From Valencia hispanica (lineage: Eukaryota; Chordata; Actinopteri; Cyprinodontiformes; Valenciidae): a stretch of DNA of 64,000 bases. The stretch is from positions 10,210,501 through 10,274,500 of the forward strand of contig OY747705.1 in assembly GCA_963556495.2 (NCBI GenBank). Direction: 5' to 3'. Positions 57,934 to 64,000 of the stretch are shown here, piece after piece; the stretch's first letter is position 1, and every line of letters starts with the position of its first letter. A program made the translations under genes and the position numbers. Below the pieces are notes generated by a model that was not told the DNA's origin, searched no databases, and saw only the letters and a program-made list of their open reading frames with translations.

Positions 57934-57989
57934 AATGTTAAATCAAAGTTTTCCTTATGCATAATCAAAGTAGCAGTTATATGAGACAT

Positions 57990-58170
57990 ATTTCAAAGTT
58001 CTTAAGCTGTGCACAGGATGAAGCATGTAAACCAGAAATAACAGTTGGCTAAAACAGAACCCTGAGGGACACCATAAGGAGGTTTACATAAGGAAGATCT
58101 ATCAGTTGAACCAGTCACACACACTGAATGATCAGATAGATAAGTAAAACCACTGTAAGGCATATCCTAA
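57990..58170 (-). mobile_element. L2-group reverse transcriptase scrap
   Basis: On the minus strand the words YLSDHSVCVTGSTDRSSLCK and PPYGVPQGSVL match the segment before the template-grip motif of L2-type reverse transcriptases. It is under 200 bp with both ends decayed. Confidence 0.6.
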
Positions 58171-58774
58171 TACACTGAGCTAATATGTCCTTTCTTGGCA
58201 AACAGTATGGAGCGTCCGGTTACCTTGCAGTATCAGTGGAAAATATAAAAAGTCCACAAGGAGGAGAATTTGGTGTTCCCTTCTTTTCACTCTGAAGTTT
58301 ATAAAATTATCAAAGTAATAAAATCAATCGGGTTTAAAGTAAGCAGGCCACAACAGTCAAATTGTTGGTATGCTGTTCCTTTTTCTGAACTGCTGCTAGT
58401 TTTGCACCTTAACATTTTTTTTTTCAAACAGATGGAGCTGCACTGCCACTTTGGAGTATAAAAGCAGCCGACTCTCGGCCACGCCTTCATAGCGATTCGG
58501 AGTTGGAATAGCAAACAAGAGAGAAATAAATTAAGAGAGAGAGAAATCCTCCACCTCAAATGACTGCTCTGAGGCAAAGGAGCTACCGTCGCTATCGCTC
58601 TCCATCTGTCTCGCAGTCTGTGTCGCTACCGCAGCACCACTGTCAAAATGTCAGTCACAGCCCAGGACTCTCCCCCCGCGCGTCCCTCGGTCCGCCAGGC
58701 AGCGACTCCTTTTGGCACATTTTTCAAACAAGAAATGTGGGTGGAGTCATATTCTGGTAGAGGATAAGTTGCTC
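58171..58774. other. Noncoding DNA with a TATA-like element
   Basis: gtataaaagcagccg at 58457-58471 resembles a TATA box with a good downstream context, followed by CpG-containing sequence to 58730. A 66-codon Ser/Arg-rich frame at 58560-58760 has no known domain. It could be part of an LTR or a decayed promoter. Confidence 0.3.
58457..58471 (+). promoter_or_regulatory. Possible TATA box
   Basis: TATAAAAG followed by cagccg. A single motif match, with no supporting gene downstream that I recognise; may be chance or part of a transposable element. Confidence 0.2.
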
Positions 58775-59085
58775 TTTAACTGAAACAAGTGAGGACTGTA
58801 GTGTTTTAAGATGTTCTGGGTTCTTTTGTGACCTCCTGGATGAGTAGTTGATACTATTTCTGTATTTTTTGTGATTTTTCTGCCTCTGCAGGCCAGGTAG
58901 TAATCAGGCCTGACAGCGACTAGTGAAACTGAGCCTAAATTTTTTTATGAATCATGCAATTCATGATTTCACAGGTATGGCATATTTGGCACAGATCAGG
59001 TTGATTTAGATGGCTTTTCCCCCTAATAATAATCGTTTGAAACTGCATTTTGTACAGGCACTGGTTGTCTTTGTTCGTGTCCTCA
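58775..59085 (-). mobile_element. Tc1-like transposon relic, left segment
   Basis: agatgttctgggttcttttg, tgacctcctggatgagtagt and cagtaatcaggcc-like word (gtagtaatcaggcctgac near 58896) match the antisense of the N-terminal and 5' untranslated region of the Tc1 family at 36065-37335. It is interrupted near 59085 by an L2 LINE and continues at 59658. Confidence 0.65.
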
Positions 59086-59657
59086 CTAGAACCGGGAGAG
59101 TAGAGTAAATCACCCCAGTTCTAAAGTCCTTACATTGGCTCCCTGTAGCTCAGCTTAAAATACTCCTACTAGTTTATAAATCATTGAATGGCCTAGTGCC
59201 AAAATATGTTAAAGATCTACTGTCACTATACCAACCCCGCAGACCACTCAGGTCCACTAATTTCAGTCTACTCAACATCACTAGAATCAGAACCAAACAT
59301 GGAGAAGCAGCTTTCAGTTTTTATGCTCCTTTAATCTGGAACAAACTTCCAGACCACTGCAAAGCTGCTGAAACACTGAGTTCTTTTAAATCAAGGCTAA
59401 AAACGTATCTGTTTAGAGCTGCCTTTGAGTAATGTTTTCATGTCTCATATATTTTGTGTGTGCTTCTTGCTTTATTGTTGTTTTAACTTTATCATAAATT
59501 CATGTCTGCTGTTGAGTAATGTTTTTACGTCTCATATGCTATGTGTGTGTTTAATGCTTTTTCGCTGTTTTTACTTGATCCCCTAATCATGTAAAGCACC
59601 TTGAATTATCTTGTTGTTGAAAGTGTGCTATACAAATAAAATTGCCTTGCCTTGCCT
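59086..59657 (+). mobile_element. L2-group LINE 3' end (CCTTG tail) nested in the Tc1
   Basis: Carries the ORF2 C-terminus and a complete 3' untranslated region ending gtgctatacaaataaaat and (TGCCT)n/(CCTTG)n. Tc1 similarity flanks it on both sides. Same family as 21194-22014 (identical tail words) and 54031-54988. Confidence 0.85.
59184..59432 (+). pseudogene. L2 ORF2 C-terminal fragment
   Basis: 82 residues: MNGLVPKYVKDLLSLYQPRR, PLRSTNFSLLNITRIRTKHG, EAAFSFYAPLIWNKLPDHCK and SFKSRLKTYLFRAAFE then the natural stop. This is the conserved tail of L2-type ORF2 proteins. Everything upstream is removed by 5' truncation, as expected of abortive target-primed reverse transcription. Confidence 0.85.
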
Positions 59658-59768
59658 TGATGTTAAAATTTGTTTTACGATCTCAAACATTTAAGTGTGA
59701 CCAAAAAAAGCAACAGCAAAAGAAATATTTGAGGTGGGGGGGGGCAGATACTTTTTGACGGCACTGTA
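59658..59768 (-). mobile_element. Tc1-like transposon relic, right terminus
   Basis: Resumes ttaaaatttgttttacgatc, aacatttaagtgtgacca and ends gggcagatactttttgacgg with CACTGTA before 'ta'. That is the right terminal inverted repeat and TA target of the family. Confidence 0.75.
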
Positions 59769-59769
59769 T

Positions 59770-60654
59770 AAAGACACAAAATGACAAGGAGAAAAGCCAT
59801 ACCCCCCTTGATGGTATGCAACTGTAGGATTGCATTCCAGTGAAACAGAAAAAAAAACCATAAACGCAAAGCTGTATTTTAGCACGGCTTGGTTCTGTGG
59901 TTTAAAGTAAAAGATTTCTGAAAGGGTAAAACCTACTGAAGAGATGCGACCACAGAGGACCAAGGGTTGCACAGCATCAAGTGGATGTAGGAAGGGGTTT
60001 CAGCGTGTCAAAGATGTGAAATGATGATGGAATTGCATAATTTTGAGATGTTGTAGAGGTGAAGCAGGTTCAAAGCCAGCTGCCATTACCAGGTTGCCAA
60101 GGTTCAAAAAAGGTTTCAATGTGAAGATAGTTTTAAAAGATCATTTATAAAAGAGAACTGGGGAGGAAAATGATTGAATGAATGATTCTGACCCACAGTG
60201 CTGATGTCTGACCTTATCATCAAGAGTCAAGTTGGGTGTTAGACTCTTAAAATTGCTGGTTGACACTTTTATATGGGAAATGTAGTCCCTTATAAATATA
60301 GGTGAACTCAAATCCCATCCTATTATACTGGTGAGGTAAAATGTTTACTCTTAAATAAGCTTTAGCAGTCATGTAAACATAACCATCTATATGAGAAAGG
60401 CTGCAGAACTGTGACTGTCAGATTCTGTCCCTGGGAGATGGTGAAGATGTGAGGAGCAGAGGTGGTTTACGACACAAAGTGTGAGATGAGTTCAGGAAGT
60501 CAGAAACCATTAATTGTTTTAGGTTAAACAGGACCAGAGTATGGCCCAAGTCTTTTCTTCTGATGTGAATAAAGTTCAACACCTATCAGTATTCATTAAA
60601 TACAATATCTGAAGGGGTTTTACTTCTTACCACTGTCGCACTGTCGTTAGTAAA
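59770..60654. other. Noncoding DNA
   Basis: No gene is recognised. The phrase gggaaatgtagtccc at 60279-60293 and its relatives recur in fish transposon ends, but no pair is evident. Confidence 0.35.
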
Positions 60655-60785
60655 GAGGCAACGCACTGGTGTAGATTCTCAGTCATCCTAGACATGATAA
60701 TCTTGACAGTTTAAATGAACTCAACTTGACTTTTCTTGTTTTGAAATCGTCTCTCATCCAAGAGGCTTCTTCAGTTCTGAAAACT
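60655..60785 (-). repeat. Penelope-like element end (possible)
   Basis: tctcagtcatcctagacatg, gataatcttgacag and gtctctcatccaagaggctt with cttcagttctga recall the antisense of the terminal region of fish Penelope-like retroelements, where the coding part ends with 'gaagaagcctcttggatgag'. Neither a reverse transcriptase nor a GIY-YIG domain is present here. Confidence 0.4.
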
Positions 60786-61309
60786 GAATTAGGAGTATCA
60801 AATTTATAAGTCTAATGTTAGTGTCGTCAAAGTTTGACAGCCTCATTAGTGAGCTTAGGAAGCAAAAATACTCATACCCACTGAGCTTTTTCACAACCGC
60901 AAACATCAATGTATTTGGAGTATTTGGGGGTATTTGATGGAAGACTGGAATTAAGCGCCACTTCAGCCAAAGTTTTGATATGAGGGAACATTTTTCTCCA
61001 TTTGAAGCAATCAGAAGTCGGAAAGACTCTCTAAAAGAGTTGTTTCCTGACCCACATGCTATCACTTCAGTGATCGCACCGGTGGTTGGCATGACACCAG
61101 CCTCTTGGGAGTGAGACGCTCCAAATGCTTTGTACCTCTTCAACAAGCTCCCGGTTAGCGAGATGCATTGAGTATGGTGTTCAGGTCTGAGATGATGCTC
61201 AGAAGCTCACGCATGTGCACCAAGTGGTCAGAGGTGTGAATACTAATCTGTCAAAATGACAGACAGCCTTCAGATGTTTCGCCATCATTCTAAAAACAGT
61301 CAAATGCGT
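60786..61309. other. Noncoding DNA
   Basis: A 130-codon minus frame at 60754-61146 has no known domain. Part may be the decayed body of a Penelope-like element. Confidence 0.3.
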
Positions 61310-61610
61310 AAAATATTCAGTCCTGGTCTGGACTTTGACTAGGCTGTTTTGACCCACAAATATGCTTTGATCTAAACCATTCCATTTTAATTCTCTGGAT
61401 GTAGGTCAAGAATTTCTGTTGGGTTTAATCCAACTACAGCACCTTCTTTTTTGTGTGCCACCATGAAGATGCACCATTTTTTTCATTCCCTTCACATATA
61501 GTAGAGCGTACCTGCTTTCTGTTGTTTATCACATAAAATCCCAATGAAATACATTGGGGATTGTGGCTCTAAAATTCCAAAATGTTGAAAACCTTTGCCA
61601 ATCACTCTTT
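61310..61610 (-). mobile_element. Tc1-like relic, internally deleted
   Basis: gactttgactaggctgtttt, gacccacaaatatgctttga and tctaaaccattccatttt are antisense of the transposase catalytic region. ttatcacataaaatcccaat, gaaatacattgggga and ccaaaatgttgaaaacc are the right terminal region. The N-terminal coding half between them is deleted. Same family as 34140-35112. Confidence 0.65.
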
Positions 61611-62096
61611 ATTTATTATATAAAGAGGAAAACTGTTCCACCATCTTTACCTCCACACGTCTAATTTAAAGGAATCTGAAATCTTAAAAATCGAACGCTG
61701 CAGCGGCCAGGTGGTGGGACAATGATAGAAAATAAAGAGCAGGTCATACTGGTATTGTTTATCATAAAAATTATGATGCCATTTACAAATGATGCTGAGA
61801 AGCGAAGTTAAGCTTCCAAAACAAGATCAAACTTTCTCTTAGGGAGGTGCATGGGAGGAACATCTTTGACACATTAACCAAATGACAAGAAAAATGTTAA
61901 AAAGAAAAAAAATCAACGTCCTTTAAAAATAGTGAACGTGGACAGAAGAATGCATTTTGCAGAATTGGTTTGAAAACTTTAGAAATCCATCGGCAGCAGT
62001 GTTAAGAGCCAACTTTTGCAGGGCTCTACATTACATGCAACTTAACATCACAAGAAAATAAGATGTGTGTTTGTGGTATACAGTATATAAATGGAT

Positions 62097-62098
<2 letters not shown>
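61611..62098. other. Noncoding DNA before the ribosomal fragment
   Basis: No recognised feature. Confidence 0.35.

Positions 62099-62128
<30 letters not shown>
62099..62128 (+). pseudogene. 18S rRNA 3' end remnant
   Basis: Thirty bases matching the universal 3' end of eukaryotic 18S rRNA exactly as I recall it. The gene body upstream is absent and the last bases before ITS1 are missing. Confidence 0.85.
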
Positions 62129-62486
62129 TAGCATATGGATTCAACATAGGCTCCTCCTTGGCTGCTGAACTGCGGCTGGGCCCTTGTCGCAAGAAGGGTC
62201 GAAGCCTCTCTGTGTCCCCTCCCCTCCTCTCTGTTTTCCCACGTTCCCCGACCACCGGGACCCCAACCTGGGAGTGTCCCTGGTCTGGGACCCTGCCACC
62301 CACCGACATCGCCTCTGCCATCACCCTACTGCCTCTGCTCCAGAGCATGGAGTTCCAGTATCCTGCTCCCCAGGGCTTCGCAGGACTAGACTTGGGGCTG
62401 CACGTTGGAGGTGGGCCGTACCGTGCCATGTGCATGGTGACTTGATGGTGCTGGCCCCAAACTCAGAACTGAAACCTTAATTCCTT

Positions 62487-62606
62487 GTCCTGCATCGATG
62501 AAGAACGCAGCTAGCTGCGAGCACTAATGTGAATTGCAGGACACATTGACAACGCACCTTGTGGCACTGGGTTCCTCCCGGGGCTACGCCTGACTGAGGG
62601 TCGCTT
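62487..62606 (+). pseudogene. 5.8S rRNA pseudogene, partial
   Basis: Contains catcgatgaagaacgcagct, agctgcgag, taatgtgaattgcaggacac and attga, then jumps to aacgcacctt, losing about 15 bases (the 'tcatcgacacttcga' segment). It resumes at gggttcctcccggggctacg, cctgactgagggtcgctt. The first 25-30 bases of normal 5.8S (cgactcttagcggtggatca) are not recognisable. Substitutions (gcgagcactaatg for gcgagaattaatg; gtggcactggg for gcggccccggg) also show decay. 5.8S is normally about 157 nt. Confidence 0.88.
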
Positions 62607-62807
62607 TGCCATCAATTGGAAGTTCCCTTCCGCGGCTGGGGCACTCGCAGGAAGACCTGCCTTTGTCCACCTAAATCCAGACCGATCGGGACGCCCGGCA
62701 CAACGCGTGGACCCTGACCGGGACCGCTCAGTCGCCATCACTTGGCCTCCTCTCTTATTCCCTCCTTCTCCTGACCCTCAGGGGCCTGGAAAGGGGCGGC
62801 ATTGCCA

Positions 62808-63108
62808 TCGAGCACAGTTGGTAGCACTTTCTGCATGGAGTTTGCATGTTCCCCCTGTGCATGCGTGGGTTCCTTTTCTGGTACTCTGGCTTCCTCCTAC
62901 AGTCCAAAAACATGACTGTTAGGTTGATTGGTCTCTCTAAATTGCCTTTAGTTATTAGTGTGTGCTTGGATTGTTGTTTGTCCTGTGTTGCCCTGTGATG
63001 GATCTGTCTAGGGTGTACCTCGCCTCTCGCCCGTTGATTGCTGGAAATAGGCACTAGCCCCCCGCAACCCTAAATAATGGATTGATGGTTGAATGAATGA
63101 ATAGATTA
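62808..63108 (+). mobile_element. SINE-like retroposon with GATG-type tail
   Basis: From the partial tRNA-like head (agcacagttggtagcac) the body runs: ctgcatggagtttgcatgtt, gtgcatgcgtgggttcc, agtccaaaaacatgactgtt, aggttgattggtctctctaa and attgcctttag. It continues with ccctgtgatggatctgtcta, gggtgtacctcgcctctcgc and a tail atggattgatggttgaatga. The 3' half recurs at 32300-32446 and 32501-32613. The tail recalls that of Rex3, which may supply the retrotransposition machinery (inference). Confidence 0.7.
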
Positions 63109-63705
63109 CAGGAGTCCTCAACTGGTGACTAGTTTTAAACTGTAAGCCTGAGTGTGAGCATGTTTTTCTATAAATTCTAAAACGAAAATTTAAGTATAAC
63201 TTCGAGGCTGCTTGTGAAAAATCAAAGTGAAACGTGTATCACTCTAGGGAACCTGATCTAAGTGCTACAACATATAAACTTTACATGTGTGTACACAAGC
63301 AATAAATCAAACACCTCTGACAGAACTTGTATTTCTCACTCTACCATCCTCCTTAGTCTTTTCTAAATGATCGTGACACGCGACACATGTTTCTGTGATG
63401 AGGAGCAGCTTCTTCGAATGTAAAGAAAGATCATTAGGAATGTTCGAACAAATGTCAACCTAATTGTTGGAAGGTTCTAGTTATCAACCTTATCTCTGTC
63501 CGAAATCACAGTAAATAGAAAGCGCAGTGAACCATGCAAACACTTATTAGAAACAACAGGGAACGAGACCTCAATTTGCAATTGGATTTAAATTCTAGGG
63601 TTTATCTCCAATTCATCCTATAAATAGTGTCAAATCGATGTTCAAAAAGCTACTGATGAAAGCATTAGAGAAAGTATAGACCACTAGCTGTCAAAATGCA
63701 AACGA
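63109..63705. other. Noncoding DNA
   Basis: No recognised feature. Confidence 0.35.
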
Positions 63706-63861
63706 GACCACGCCCCTTCCGGGTACGCCCACTTCCGGGTACGCCCACTTCCGGGTACGCCCACTTCCGGGTACGCCCACTTCCGGGTACGCCCCTTCCG
63801 GGTACGCCCACCTCCGGGCACGCCCATTTCCGGTTACGCCCCTTCCGGTTACGCCCACTTT
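63706..63861. repeat. 16-bp GC-rich minisatellite
   Basis: About nine to ten tandem units of gggtacgcccacttcc, four in a row nearly perfect, with variants lacking two bases (acgccccttccggg) and later cacctccgggc and atttccggttac forms. CpG-rich. Confidence 0.93.
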
Positions 63862-63869
63862 TGCAGGCT

Positions 63870-64000
63870 CCCTGGCTGCCGTGACAAGCTCCGCCCTGTC
63901 ACAATAAGCTCCGCCCCCTGATGGCCACGCCCACCTGTCACAATAAGCCCCGCCCCCTGATGGCCCCGCCCACCTGTCAAAACGGGATACGCCCCCTGGT
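63870..64000. repeat. About 41-bp GC-rich tandem repeat running off the window
   Basis: Units of ctgtcacaataagc, then ccgccccctgatggcc and cgcccac appear at about 63897-63940 and 63938-63978, and the third unit is altered (ctgtcaaaacgggatacgcc). It shares the CGCCC core with the preceding 16-bp array, suggesting a common origin. Confidence 0.8.

Larger units (their letters stand above)
56046..57935 (-). mobile_element. CR1/L2/Rex1-group LINE, near-complete reverse transcriptase without endonuclease
   Basis: Minus strand element of about 1.9 kb holding linker, complete reverse transcriptase and C-terminal region in two overlapping frames (57933-56932 and 56998-56048) that together make one product separated by a frameshift near 57020. 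The endonuclease is absent, so it is 5'-truncated at about 57935. 56046-56100 is the 3' end next to the last stop. It is the best-preserved retroelement in the window. Confidence 0.85.
62099..62780 (+). pseudogene. Ribosomal DNA fragment: 18S 3' end, ITS1, partial 5.8S, ITS2
   Basis: The block begins with the invariant 18S terminal sequence aagtcgtaacaaggtttccg and taggtgaac (62099-62128). A GC-rich spacer-like stretch of about 350 bp follows (ITS1-like), then recognisable 5.8S (62487-62606), then a second spacer-like stretch with gccatcaattggaagttccc to about 62780 (ITS2-like). Order and polarity are those of the rDNA repeat. The 18S end lacks its last 17 or so bases (ctgcggaaggatcatta), and no 28S is recognised. 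This is a single displaced, decayed piece of the rDNA unit, not a functional copy. Confidence 0.8.

Noticed and set aside
58560..58760. 66-codon Ser/Arg-rich frame as a protamine-like gene downstream of a TATA box
   Set aside because: Composition only superficially similar; no known family, and the context is transposon-rich.
62031..62480. Frames of 98-134 codons across the ribosomal spacer
   Set aside because: They lie in ITS1-like rDNA; noncoding.
63706..63861. CRISPR-like regularly spaced repeats
   Set aside because: Units are directly tandem without unique spacers, and the genome is that of an animal.

Overview
The window looks like teleost (probably percomorph) nuclear DNA from an intergenic or intronic gene desert. 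I find no host protein-coding exon, tRNA gene, operon-like organisation or CRISPR array that I can defend. The fish assignment rests on the repeats: a Rex3-type RTE element with a (GATG)n tail, many Tc1-like transposons, L2-group LINEs with pentanucleotide tails, hAT elements with 8-bp target duplications, and long pure microsatellites.

Layout. 0-5 kb: noncoding DNA with two non-autonomous DNA transposons, then a hAT remnant carrying a tRNA-derived SINE. 6.4-7.6 kb: an RTE-type LINE between copies of a short AT-rich repeat. 9.1-11.6 kb: a Tc1 relic opened by other elements, one of them a clean hAT with an exact 8-bp target duplication. 11.8-17 kb: microsatellites (ATGT, TA, a 28-bp higher-order array, 250 bp of GA), an internally deleted LINE and two Tc1 ends. 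17.5-22.2 kb: L1 and L2 pieces, unique DNA, and a second copy of the deleted LINE opened by another LINE that contains a perfect 30-bp foldback. 23.1-28.2 kb: one Tc1-like copy stretched over 5 kb by CACTA-like, hAT and L2 insertions. 29.5-32.6 kb: Rex3 interrupted by an L2-group LINE, another LINE, and an inverted pair of SINE fragments. 34.1-37.3 kb: two more Tc1 relics. 37.3-49 kb: mostly unique DNA, some of it with the look of conserved noncoding elements, plus MITEs and CA repeats. 50.1-59.8 kb: an L2 lacking its reverse transcriptase, a single 1.48-kb LTR with its polypurine tract, L2 and CR1/L2/Rex1-group reverse transcriptase relics, and a Tc1 end opened by an L2. 60-64 kb: more relics, a broken 18S-ITS1-5.8S-ITS2 ribosomal DNA fragment, a SINE, and GC-rich minisatellites running to the window edge.

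Working together. There is no gene pathway here. What can be read is an insertion history: older Tc1 copies and an older hAT are the hosts, and L2-group LINEs, hAT MITEs, a CACTA-like element and SINEs are the later arrivals. Several LINE families recur with the same tails, and all visible transposase and reverse transcriptase frames are broken or partial. The unique blocks between repeats are where cis-regulatory elements would lie, but their conservation cannot be judged without alignment. I found no convincing new biological system. The best leads are the ribosomal DNA fragment, the nested insertions, the foldback inside a LINE, and the shared deletion in two LINE copies. Family names come from remembered consensus patterns, not database searches.
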